A stretch of DNA of 32,022 nt, from assembly GCA_035946955.1 (NCBI GenBank), contig DASYYE010000491.1:1-32022 (forward strand). Reading direction: 5' to 3'. The notes below the pieces were generated by a model, which was not told the DNA's origin, did no database searches, and was given only the letters and a program-made list of their open reading frames with translations. The stretch's first letter is position 1; every line of letters begins with the position of its first letter. A program made the position numbers and the translations under genes. Source of the DNA: DASYYE01 sp035946955. GTDB lineage: Bacteria > Actinomycetota > Actinomycetes > Streptosporangiales > Streptosporangiaceae. This document shows positions 24,580-31,780 of this stretch, piece by piece.

Positions 24580-26139
24580 ATGGCATGCATGTCAGCGTCG
24601 GACTCAGCGCCGCTCCCCCGGCTAGGAGAGGTCTTCTTCGACGTCAGGGGCGAATCGCGCAGCATGCGGCTCAGCTGGTACGCCAACACCGGCGTGGCCG
24701 TCTTCAGCATTTGGCAGGGCGACACGTGCACCGGCACGTTCCGGCTGCCTATCGACGATCTGCCCCGCATGGTGGAGTCGCTGGAGCGCGGCCCCACTGG
24801 CGCGGCAGACGAGGATGGGGCGCAGGAACGGTCGCCCGAACGGGCGGCACGGCGCGGGGGAATGCGCAGCGCCCCCGCGACCGGGGCCCATGACTCCCGC
24901 CGTGATGCCGTGCGAGCCGAGCCCCTGGCACTCCCGGCCCCGCCGCTCGGGGCTGACCCCGAACCGGATGCGCCGCCCCGCGAAGGGCCCGGCGGCCATG
25001 TGGCAGCCCGGGAAGAGCAGGCGCTGGACGGAATACCACCGGAGGTGGCGCAGGGCCTGCAAGCCGCGCTGCTGCAAGCCCAGGCCGTCCTGCAGCAGCA
25101 GCAGGGGGCCAGCGCTGGCGGGCGCTCACGCCCGCCGCGCGAGGACGTCCGTCCCCGTAGCAAGCACGGCCGCGAGGAGCGGTCCGACACCCTCGACGAC
25201 GACCCGGCCCGCTACGACGAGGAGCCAGGGCACTACCCGGAGGAGCCGGCCCGTTATCCGGACGAGCCAGCGCACTACCCGGACGAGCCAGCGCGCTACC
25301 AGAACGAGACGGCGCGCTACCGGAATGAGCCAGAGCCGCCGTTCCGGGGCGAGCCAGAGGGTTCTTTCCATGACGCCTTGGACGGGCCTTACACCGATGA
25401 GCCGGCGGCGCCCTTCGGTGGCGAGCCCGAGCGTCCTTTCCGCGGCGACCGCGCGGGACGTTACCCGGACGAGGCAGCGCACTACCAGGACGACCCACGG
25501 CGTTATCCGGACCAGCCGGAGGCCAGGTTCGGTGACGAGCCCGAGCGCTCTTTCCGCGGCGACCGCATGGGCCGCTACCCGGACGACCCGGCGCACTATC
25601 CCGATGACGCGGGCCACTATCCCGACGATGCGGGGCACTACGCAGATAAGCCGGGGCGCTACCCGGACGAGCCAGCGCAGTATCAGGATGAGCCCAGGTT
25701 CGCTGACCGGCCGGGCCGCCGATACCGCGACGAGCCCGCCAGCCGTTTCCCCGGCGAGCGGCTAGAGTCCGGTCCCTATTCCGAAGAGCCCGAAGGCCGC
25801 TACGCCAGGGGGGAGCGTTACCCAGGCGGTGAAGGTGGGCTCTACCCCGGCGACCCTGACCCATACCTGGACGAGGCTGAGCCATACCCAGACGAGGGCG
25901 AGCCATACCCAGACGACCGCACTGGTGTCTACCGGCCAGGTAACTCGCCTGAGCCCCCCGGCGCTTCGCCAGTACGGCCCTACGTCCCGAGGGCCGAACC
26001 GCCGTCTCGGACAAGCCGGCGGAGCCGGCCCCCGCGTGACGAGGAGGAGGACGAGGGTTCTCCAGCCTCCTTCCCGTATACGGGGCCACAGGGCCGTAGG
26101 CCACCACGGGAACGTGGGCGGTATCCTAGCGGTCATTGA
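24580..26139 (+). CDS. Protein with conserved N-terminal domain and long tyrosine/proline/acidic heptad-repeat tail
   Basis: I do not recognise the function. The 519-residue product has three parts. Residues about 13-72 form a compact domain (GEVFFDVRGESRSMRLSWY ... GDTCTGTFRLPIDDLPRMVE) that looks folded. Residues 73-200 are Ala/Pro/Arg-rich with a glutamine-rich helix (LLQAQAVLQQQQ, about 164-175). Residues about 207-446 are repeats of a loose seven-residue unit, (R/H)YP(D/E)(E/D)PA, interleaved with FRGDR-containing longer units. The tail is acidic, Tyr- and Pro-rich and surely disordered, and the C terminus is basic. No signal peptide or membrane segment is seen, so it is cytoplasmic. ATG 24580 has GGAG 5 nt upstream. 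A hairpin follows the stop. In composition it resembles scaffolds or phosphorylation targets, but that is inference. Confidence 0.85.
   Translation: MACMSASDSAPLPRLGEVFFDVRGESRSMRLSWYANTGVAVFSIWQGDTCTGTFRLPIDDLPRMVESLERGPTGAADEDGAQERSPERAARRGGMRSAPATGAHDSRRDAVRAEPLALPAPPLGADPEPDAPPREGPGGHVAAREEQALDGIPPEVAQGLQAALLQAQAVLQQQQGASAGGRSRPPREDVRPRSKHGREERSDTLDDDPARYDEEPGHYPEEPARYPDEPAHYPDEPARYQNETARYRNEPEPPFRGEPEGSFHDALDGPYTDEPAAPFGGEPERPFRGDRAGRYPDEAAHYQDDPRRYPDQPEARFGDEPERSFRGDRMGRYPDDPAHYPDDAGHYPDDAGHYADKPGRYPDEPAQYQDEPRFADRPGRRYRDEPASRFPGERLESGPYSEEPEGRYARGERYPGGEGGLYPGDPDPYLDEAEPYPDEGEPYPDDRTGVYRPGNSPEPPGASPVRPYVPRAEPPSRTSRRSRPPRDEEEDEGSPASFPYTGPQGRRPPRERGRYPSGH
25198..25918 (+). repeat. Degenerate 21-bp coding repeats (heptad YPDEPA type)
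   Basis: The DNA encoding residues 207-446 of the preceding gene repeats a 21-bp period, for example CGCTACCCGGACGAGCC with variants. A longer supra-unit, GEPER(P/S)FRGDR, is visible near 25430 and 25540. The copies have diverged at many third positions, so this is an old expansion maintained at protein level. Confidence 0.75.
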
Positions 26140-26183
26140 CTCAGGGGCCATCATGGCGATTCGTGCCGCCGCCCAATCAAAGG

Positions 26184-26201
26184 CGGTGACAGGAGTCACC
26201 G
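26184..26201 (+). terminator. Hairpin after the heptad-repeat gene
   Basis: CGGTGAC (26184-26190) pairs perfectly with GTCACCG (26195-26201) around an AGGA loop, 45 nt after the 26139 stop. It probably ends that transcript. There is no T-tract. Confidence 0.5.
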
Positions 26202-26375
26202 GATAGCCCGGGGCGGGGACAGGCCGTCTTGTACGGCCGACAGGGAGCCTATCGGCGGCCCAGGAGCGTCAAATGGCGCACGCGCCGTAACTCACGGTGT
26301 CGTTCGGTCGGCTTCCCCTCGTTGCGGCTACCGTCTTGACCTGGGTGTCGTTACGGTTAGGCCGGTAGCGGGAGG

Positions 26376-26404
26376 ATATATATTTACCCCAAGGGGAAGG
26401 GGGG
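26376..26404 (+). promoter_or_regulatory. AT-rich tract and SD-proximal hairpin before the Lsr2-like gene
   Basis: ATATATATTTA (26376-26386) is an unbroken A/T run, unusual in this GC-rich sequence. It is followed at once by CCCC-AA-GGGG (26387-26396) and the G-rich ribosome site (to 26404). The CCCC could pair with the ribosome-site G tract and hide it. Lsr2 proteins prefer AT-rich DNA, so autoregulation is plausible. Confidence 0.4.
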
Positions 26405-26410
26405 TTTGGA

Positions 26411-26746
26411 GTGGCACAGCAAGTTTCAGTCACATATGCCTGTGACTACGACCAGAGAGAGATTCCTCACGGGCAGCATCGCGTCCGTCGGTTCAGTCTC
26501 GACGGCCGCGACTACGAGATGGATCTCTGCGAGAAGCACAGCGAAAAGTTCGACGAGACCCTTGGGCGCTTTGCAACGCATGCGCGCAAGGCCGCCGGCC
26601 GTCAGCCGCGTACCAAGCGGCGGACGGCCGCCCACCGCAAGCACAGCGCCGAGGTCCGCGCTTGGGCCAAGGAGCATGGGATGTCTGTGAGTGAGCGTGG
26701 GCGCATCCCGGCTGAAGTGGTCAAGAGTTATGAGTCATCTCACTGA
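26411..26746 (+). CDS. lsr2: Lsr2-family nucleoid-associated protein
   Basis: H-NS-like xenogeneic silencer of actinobacteria, 111 residues. The N-terminal dimerisation region matches the family pattern RFSLDGRDYEMDLCEKHSEKF. The linker is basic (RQPRTKRRTAAHRK). The C-terminal DNA-binding domain has RAWAKEHGMSVSERGRIPAEVVKSY, whose RGRIP loop inserts into the minor groove of AT-rich DNA. This copy has Cys11, Cys40 and His43 in the N-terminal domain, an arrangement resembling part of a metal-binding knuckle that classical Lsr2 lacks. GTG 26411 follows a very G-rich ribosome site. It converges on the MscS gene with 14 bp between stops. It may be a second Lsr2 paralogue, as many actinobacteria have two. 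Confidence 0.88.
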   Translation: MAQQVSVTYACDYDQREIPHGQHRVRRFSLDGRDYEMDLCEKHSEKFDETLGRFATHARKAAGRQPRTKRRTAAHRKHSAEVRAWAKEHGMSVSERGRIPAEVVKSYESSH

Positions 26747-26760
26747 CAAAGGTGGCCAGT

Positions 26761-27516
26761 TCAGTCACAGGGCTGAGTGCGGTTCGAGGCCTGACGCCCG
26801 GCCGTGCCCCTAGGGGCCGGCCGGGCGTGGCCCACACCAGCCGCCAGCACCTGCGCATTCGGCAGGTGCATGATCCCGTCGCTCGTGTCGAGCCGCACGT
26901 AGACGATGCCGATCTCGGTCACGGTCCCTTCGAAGGGGCCACCCAGCGACCCTGACCGGACGACGATCCTGTCACCGACCTGGAATGGCCGGGAGAACAG
27001 CAGCACGAGCCCGGCAAAGACGTTCCCCAGCGACTGCTGGGCGGCGATCCCGATCAGGATGGTGGTCAGCGCGCCGCCCACGACGAGCTGACCGATGGGG
27101 ATCTTGAGCAGGGCCAGTGTGCCAGCCAGCGTGATGACGCTGCCCAGCAGCAGGATCGTGTAGCGGACCACGGCCGCGTGCCCGAGCCCGGCCTTGGGGG
27201 CGAGTGCCTCGCGTGCCTTGCCCGCGAACCCGACCACGGCCGCGACCCCGAACAGGCAGAACCCGGCTGCCGCAGCACCGGCGATGAGCTTGTAGGTGAG
27301 GAGGCCGGGCCCGAACCACGTCCACGGCTTGCAGACCTGTGAGGCCTGGCTGACCAGTCTCGCGCATTGCTGGTGTCCGTCGGCGTGCGCGCCGAGCACC
27401 GCGCAGGCCAGGGCGAGCACGGCTGCGATCATCGCCCGCCAGGGCCGGGCGCGTTTCCTTACCGTGGCCGCCACATGGTTGGCCAGTTCACGGGCGCTTT
27501 GGTCCGGCACATTCAC
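26761..27516 (-). CDS. MscS-type mechanosensitive channel, short form
   Basis: Inner-membrane channel that opens under membrane tension. The start is GTG 27516: GGAGGA lies 7-12 nt upstream, and the longer frame to 27903 is an antisense shadow of the acetate transporter. The 251-residue product has hydrophobic segments at about 27-45, 70-98 and 114-139, then a pore-lining helix at 141-165 (GQLVVGGALTTILIGIAAQQSL). The beta domain signature FSRPFQVGDRIVV is at about 174-186, and IMHLPNAQV closes the domain. Unlike many MscS proteins it stops soon after the beta domain and lacks the alpha/beta cytoplasmic vestibule. The N-terminal loop holds two cysteines (about 51 and 62) that face outside. 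Confidence 0.87.
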   Translation of the reverse strand: MNVPDQSARELANHVAATVRKRARPWRAMIAAVLALACAVLGAHADGHQQCARLVSQASQVCKPWTWFGPGLLTYKLIAGAAAAGFCLFGVAAVVGFAGKAREALAPKAGLGHAAVVRYTILLLGSVITLAGTLALLKIPIGQLVVGGALTTILIGIAAQQSLGNVFAGLVLLFSRPFQVGDRIVVRSGSLGGPFEGTVTEIGIVYVRLDTSDGIMHLPNAQVLAAGVGHARPAPRGTAGRQASNRTQPCD

Positions 27517-27574
27517 CGGGGAGTCCTCCAGGGGCAGGCGGCTGGGTCTTACATACGCTATCGGGACACAAGAG

Positions 27575-27604
27575 TGCCCCAGGGGCGCATGCGCCCCTGG
27601 GGCA
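27575..27604. terminator. 30-bp perfect palindrome between the acetate transporter and the MscS gene
   Basis: TGCCCCAGGGGCGCA followed by its exact reverse complement gives a 30-base perfect palindrome, folding as a 13-bp stem with a CATG loop. It starts 22 bp after the transporter stop (- strand), so it is very likely its terminator. Alternatively it may act as a dyad operator for the MscS gene that starts 59 bp further on. Confidence 0.75.
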
Positions 27605-27626
27605 AAAGCAGGATCCCTCCCTGGTC

Positions 27627-28250
27627 CTACCTGCTGCTGAACGGCTTGCCGACTGGCACCAGCGGGCTGCCGCGCATGCCGTTGATCACCCCAGCGGACG
27701 AGGCGTACCAGGCACACAGGGCGGTCAGCACGCCCACGTAGCCGCCGACCTTGACTATCGAACTGTTGTTCGCAAAGTTCCCGATGAACAGTACGATCTC
27801 GGTCAGTTCTAGTGTGAAGAACACGGCGAACACGGCAACGTTCACCTGTGTGGCCCACAGCATCATGTATGTGTTGAAGATGGCGAACGCGAGCAGGATC
27901 CACGCCACGTCGTTGCCGGCGGCTTTAGCTGAGGTCGCCGTGGGGGCGACTAGCAGTGCCCACAGGCCGAGGCCGATCCAGAAGCCACCGTATGTGGAGA
28001 ATGCGGTGGCACCGAATACGTTGCGGTTACGGAATTCCCACATGCCGGCCAGCAACTGGATGAACCCGCCGTAAGCGAACGCATAGCCAAGCCATGCGTC
28101 GCCGGTGGCGCTGTTCATCCAGCCAGCGTTCTTGGCTGACAGCAGGAATGTGGTGAGGGCAAAAGCTGCGAGGCCGAGCGGAGCCGGGTCAGCTGCCGGT
28201 GTGACAACAGCCCTGCCCTCCGAGACAGTGGAGGTTGTTGGTTCGCTCAA
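27627..28250 (-). CDS. Acetate uptake transporter (AceTr / SatP-YaaH family)
   Basis: Integral membrane protein of 207 residues with six predicted hydrophobic segments, the hallmark of the GPR1/FUN34/SatP family that imports acetate or succinate with protons. The signature DPAPLGLAAFALTTF lies at residues 21-35 (NPAPLGL in most members). It is followed by GGFIQLLAGMWEF and FGATAFSTYGGFW, both highly conserved. The start is TTG 28250 (LSEPTTS). GGGAGG lies 5 nt upstream, and the preceding ATG at the same spot runs into a stop in another frame. A long leader of about 215 nt is likely if the TACCCT hexamer at 28477-28472 is the -10. Confidence 0.92.
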   Translation of the reverse strand: MSEPTTSTVSEGRAVVTPAADPAPLGLAAFALTTFLLSAKNAGWMNSATGDAWLGYAFAYGGFIQLLAGMWEFRNRNVFGATAFSTYGGFWIGLGLWALLVAPTATSAKAAGNDVAWILLAFAIFNTYMMLWATQVNVAVFAVFFTLELTEIVLFIGNFANNSSIVKVGGYVGVLTALCAWYASSAGVINGMRGSPLVPVGKPFSSR

Positions 28251-28426
28251 GTTAGCCTCCCATCGGGGGAGTGCGCCGCCCCATCGCGCGCAACCCATGC
28301 ACTACGGCAGAGCGGACGCGGCGACTGATAGTGGGGCCAGGACGGCCATGCCTGGAAGGTCCGCCCCGGTGTCGCGGATCTGATGGCCCCGGGGAAAGGC
28401 AAACGAGCAACGCCCATCTGAACCTT

Positions 28427-28445
28427 CCTTCGTCTTCCGCGAAGG
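28427..28445 (-). promoter_or_regulatory. Hairpin in the acetate-transporter leader / pgl downstream region
   Basis: CCTTCG (28427-28432) pairs with CGAAGG (28440-28445) around 7 nt. On the - strand it lies 69 nt after the pgl stop and about 180 nt before the transporter start. A TACCCT -10-like hexamer (28477 to 28472) lies just upstream. It could be a pgl terminator or part of a structured transporter leader. No riboswitch class was recognised in 28251-28513. Confidence 0.35.
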
Positions 28446-28513
28446 CTTGTCATCAGGGAAGACCTAACTTGAGGGTAGCGCCAGAGTGCCTGATTTGGGG
28501 AGACCTGTGTTTT

Positions 28514-29293
28514 TTAGGGAGACGCGAGCCTGCTCAGTTCGGGCGGCAGCCGGCTGGCCGCGTCCCGGTCGAGCAGGAACAGGGTCCGCTGCCGTCCGCG
28601 CGCACCAGCGGCCGGCACCTGGACCGGGCCCACGTCGGAGAGTGCCAGATGGACGGCTCCGGCCTTCTCGCTGCCCGAGGCGAGGATCCAGACTTCCCGG
28701 GCGGAGCGGATCGCGGGCAGGGTCATGGTCAGCCGCGTCGGCGGCGGCTTAGGGGAGCCGTGGACGGCCACGACCGTCCGGTCGTCGTAGAGCGCGGGCA
28801 TGCCGGGGAACAGCGACGCCACGTGGCCCTCTGCCCCGATACCGAGCAGCAGGAGGTCGAACGCGGGCGCGGGCCCGTGGTTCTCGGGGCGGGCGGCCTC
28901 ACGCAGCCAGGAAGCGTAGCGCGCCGCCGCGGCCTCCGGGTCCGGCCCGTCGGGGCCGTCCGGGCCAGGCATGGCGTGCACCCGCTCCGGTGGCATGTCG
29001 AGGTAGCGCAGCAGGGCCTCGCGTGCCCCGGTCTCGTTGCGGTCCGGGTCGCCGGCGGGCACGAACCGCTCGTCCCCCCACCAGATGTCCAGCCGTCCCC
29101 AGTCGACCGCGTCCCGCGCGGGCGCGACGGCCAGTTCCCTGAGCAGCGCCGTGCCGATGCCCCCGCCGGTGAGCACCAGCGAGGCATGGTCGGTGGCCGC
29201 CTGCGCGTCTACGAGCCTGGTCACCAGCCGTGCCGCGGCCGCCTTGGCGAGCAGGCCGGCGTCCTTCTGGACCCGGACCTCTGGGGTGCTCAC
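28514..29293 (-). CDS. pgl: 6-phosphogluconolactonase
   Basis: Hydrolyses 6-phosphogluconolactone in the oxidative pentose phosphate pathway; SugarP-isomerase fold, 259 residues. Motifs are LVLTGGGIGTALL (about 39-51), WWGDERFVP, and GIGAEGHVASLFPGMP, the last with Glu where Asp is commonest in GxGxDGHxASLFP. A short Gly/Pro/Asp-rich insert (GPDGPDGPDPE) precedes helix five. Its GTG overlaps the opcA stop (GTGA), so translation is coupled. It is the last gene of the tal-zwf-opcA-pgl set. Confidence 0.94.
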   Translation of the reverse strand: MSTPEVRVQKDAGLLAKAAAARLVTRLVDAQAATDHASLVLTGGGIGTALLRELAVAPARDAVDWGRLDIWWGDERFVPAGDPDRNETGAREALLRYLDMPPERVHAMPGPDGPDGPDPEAAAARYASWLREAARPENHGPAPAFDLLLLGIGAEGHVASLFPGMPALYDDRTVVAVHGSPKPPPTRLTMTLPAIRSAREVWILASGSEKAGAVHLALSDVGPVQVPAAGARGRQRTLFLLDRDAASRLPPELSRLASP

Positions 29294-30201
29294 GAGAGCC
29301 CTGCCTTCGCCGCGGTCACGGCCAGCGTCTCGGCGTAGACCTCGTCGGGGTCGAGACGGCGCAGCTCCTCGATGAGCAGTTCAGGTGTGTCCCGGCGGTG
29401 CAGCGCGACGGCCCGCTCCGGCTGGCCCGGCCGGCACAGGTGCGCCACCCGGCCGTCAGGGCGGGCCAGGGTGATCGGCCCCTCGCTGGTCGCGAAGCCG
29501 ACCTCGGTGATGCCGGGCCCGGGCGAGGTCTTGGTGGCCACGCCCACGCCGAGCTTGGCGGACAGCCATGCCGACATCAGCAGCGCGGTTGGGTTGCCGT
29601 CCTCGGCCTCAACCGTGCCGCTGGTCAGTGCCCCATGGTCGGGGTCCAGGGTGGCGGCGATCAGCGACCGCCAGGGGGTTGCCCTGGTCCAGCTCAGGTC
29701 GCTGTCGCCGGGGCGGTAGCGGGCGGCGAGGCGGGCCAGGCACGCCGCGGGCGCGTCCGCGGCCGCGCAGTCGGTGATGCGGCGCTGGGCCAGTGCCCCG
29801 AGCGGGTCCTGGGCGGGCACCTCGGGGGGCCTGCCGGGCCACCAGGTCACCACCGGGGTGTCCGGCAGCAGCAGCGGAGCGACCACCGAGTCGGCGTGCT
29901 GGCCCAGTTCGCCGTACATGCGCAGCAGCAGCGTCTCGCCCGCCGTGGTCTCGCCGACGCGTATCTCGGCGTCCAGGCGGGACGGCGCGCCCGGGTTGCG
30001 GGTGATGACGACGATGATCCGGCACGGGTGCTCACGCCCCGCGATGCTCGCGGCCCGCACCGCGTCGTACTGTGCCGCCTCGTCGGTCACGATCACCAGC
30101 GTGAGCACCATCCCGCTGGCCGGGCCGCCCCACCGCAGCCGTGCCTGCCGCAGGGCGTCCTGGATCGCCGCGGTGGTGGTCTCCGTCAGGTCGATTGTCA
30201 T
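29290..30201 (-). CDS. opcA: Glucose-6-phosphate dehydrogenase assembly protein OpcA
   Basis: OpcA is needed for full activity or assembly of glucose-6-phosphate dehydrogenase in cyanobacteria and actinobacteria; here it follows zwf by 13 nt. ATG 30201 (MTIDLTETTTAAIQDALR) is chosen over the longer frame because GGGAGG lies 6 nt upstream and the family starts here; the product is 303 residues. Conserved stretches are RIIVVITRNPG, ETLLLRMYGELGQHADSVVAPLLLPDTPVVTWWPG and the repeated-domain segment LSWTRATPWRSLIAATLD. It has no catalytic motif, as expected of an assembly factor. Confidence 0.94.
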   Translation of the reverse strand: MTIDLTETTTAAIQDALRQARLRWGGPASGMVLTLVIVTDEAAQYDAVRAASIAGREHPCRIIVVITRNPGAPSRLDAEIRVGETTAGETLLLRMYGELGQHADSVVAPLLLPDTPVVTWWPGRPPEVPAQDPLGALAQRRITDCAAADAPAACLARLAARYRPGDSDLSWTRATPWRSLIAATLDPDHGALTSGTVEAEDGNPTALLMSAWLSAKLGVGVATKTSPGPGITEVGFATSEGPITLARPDGRVAHLCRPGQPERAVALHRRDTPELLIEELRRLDPDEVYAETLAVTAAKAGLS

Positions 30202-30214
30202 GGCGGCCCTCCCG

Positions 30215-31780
30215 TCACAGCCGCCGCCAGGTGCGGCCGTCTCTGGCCATGAGTACGTCCGCACTGGCGGGCCCGGCTGTGCCCGCTGTGTACTGCTCCG
30301 GCTTGGAGTGCTCGGCCCAGAACTCCTCGACCGGGTCGAGGATCATCCACGACAGCTCGACTTCCTCGTGGCGCGGGAACAGCGGCGGGTCCCCGATGAG
30401 CACGTCGAGCAGCAGCCGCTCGTAGGCCTCGGGGCTGTTCTCCGTGAACGACTCGCCATAGGCGAAGTCCATGTTCACGTCCCGGACCTCCATGGCCGAG
30501 CCGGGCACCTTGGACCCGAACCTGACGGTGATCCCCTCATCCGGCTGGACGCGGATGACCATGGCGTTCTGCCCGAGTTCCTGGGTGTCGGTGGCGGCGA
30601 ACGGCAGGTGGGGTGCGCGCTGGAAGATCACGGCGATCTCGGTCATCCGCTGCGGCAGGCGCTTGCCGGTCCGCAGGTAGAAGGGGACGCCGGCCCAGCG
30701 CCGGGAGTCCACGCCGAGCCGCAGCGCCGCGTAGGTCTCGGTGCGTGAGTCCGCCGGGATGCCGTCCTCCTCCAGGTAACCCCGGACCTTCACACCACCC
30801 TGCCAGCCCGCCCCGTACTGGCCGCGTGCCGTGCCAGCGGCCAGGTCGTCGGGCAGGGTGACCGCGGACAGCACCTTCTCCTTCTCGGCCCGCAGCGAGT
30901 CCGCGTCGAAGGCCACGGGCTCTTCCATGGCGGTGAGCGCGAGCAGTTGCAGCAGATGGTTCTGGATGACGTCGCGCGCCGCGCCGATGCCGTCGTAGTA
31001 GCCGGCCCGCCCGCCGATGCCGATGTCCTCGGCCATGGTGATCTGCACATGGTCGACATAGCGCCGGTTCCAGATCGGCTCGAACATCGTGTTGGCGAAC
31101 CGCAGGGCCAGGATGTTCTGGACGGTCTCCTTGCCGAGGTAGTGGTCGATGCGGAACACCGACTGGCTGCCGAAGACCGAGTTGACGATCTCGTTGAGTT
31201 CCCTGGCGCTGGCGAGGTCGTGGCCGAACGGCTTTTCCACCACCACCCGCCGCCAGGGCTGGTGGCCGTTATGGCGCTGTGGCGGCGTGGCCAGCCCGGA
31301 GCGCTTGAGCTGTTCCACCGCGGCAGGGAACAGCTTGGGCGGCACCGACAGGTAGAAGGCATAGTTGCCGCCGGTGCCCCGCTCGGTGTCCAGCAGCGCC
31401 ACGGTGTCGGCCAGCCGGTCGAACGCGGCGTCGTCGTCGATGTCCCCGGACACGAACCTGGTGCCCTCGGCGAGCTGCTGCCAGACCGTGTCGTTGAACG
31501 GGGTCCGCGCGTTCTCCTTCACCGCCTGGTAGACGACCTGTTCGAAGTCTTCGTCCGCCCAGTTGCGCCGGGCGAAGCCGACCAGCGAGAACCCCGGCGG
31601 CAGCAGGCCGCGGTTGGCCAGGTCGTACACGGCCGGCATCAGCTTCTTGCGCGCCAGGTCGCCCGTGACACCGAACATCACGAGCACGCACGGTCCGGCG
31701 ACCCGGGGGATGCGCCGGTCCCGCGGGTCACGCAACGGGTTGGCAGGCGGCGGCGCCGCTCGCCCTGGCAAGTGGATCAC
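30215..31780 (-). CDS. zwf: Glucose-6-phosphate 1-dehydrogenase
   Basis: Oxidises glucose-6-phosphate to 6-phosphogluconolactone, making NADPH; 521 residues. The Rossmann motif GVTGDLARKK (37-46), substrate motif EKPFGHD (182-188) and active-site RIDHYLGKE (210-218) are intact. The coenzyme-binding fold begins after a 30-residue proline-rich lead that is normal for actinobacteria. GTG 31780 overlaps the tal stop (GTGA). This makes tal-zwf-opcA-pgl a coupled operon in which every junction is an overlap or under 15 nt. If gap is held down by the DasR-like site, carbon could be diverted into this pathway; that is inference. Confidence 0.96.
   Translation of the reverse strand: MIHLPGRAAPPPANPLRDPRDRRIPRVAGPCVLVMFGVTGDLARKKLMPAVYDLANRGLLPPGFSLVGFARRNWADEDFEQVVYQAVKENARTPFNDTVWQQLAEGTRFVSGDIDDDAAFDRLADTVALLDTERGTGGNYAFYLSVPPKLFPAAVEQLKRSGLATPPQRHNGHQPWRRVVVEKPFGHDLASARELNEIVNSVFGSQSVFRIDHYLGKETVQNILALRFANTMFEPIWNRRYVDHVQITMAEDIGIGGRAGYYDGIGAARDVIQNHLLQLLALTAMEEPVAFDADSLRAEKEKVLSAVTLPDDLAAGTARGQYGAGWQGGVKVRGYLEEDGIPADSRTETYAALRLGVDSRRWAGVPFYLRTGKRLPQRMTEIAVIFQRAPHLPFAATDTQELGQNAMVIRVQPDEGITVRFGSKVPGSAMEVRDVNMDFAYGESFTENSPEAYERLLLDVLIGDPPLFPRHEEVELSWMILDPVEEFWAEHSKPEQYTAGTAGPASADVLMARDGRTWRRL

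Noticed and set aside
25198..25918. CRISPR-like array
   Set aside because: The 21-bp periodicity is coding and degenerate, with no distinct spacers and no cas genes.
27517..27903. Long N-terminal extension of the MscS gene
   Set aside because: Antisense to the acetate transporter and its terminator; GTG 27516 has a well-placed GGAGGA.
28251..28513. Riboswitch in the acetate-transporter leader
   Set aside because: Several small stems are possible, but no conserved core of a known riboswitch class could be matched by eye.
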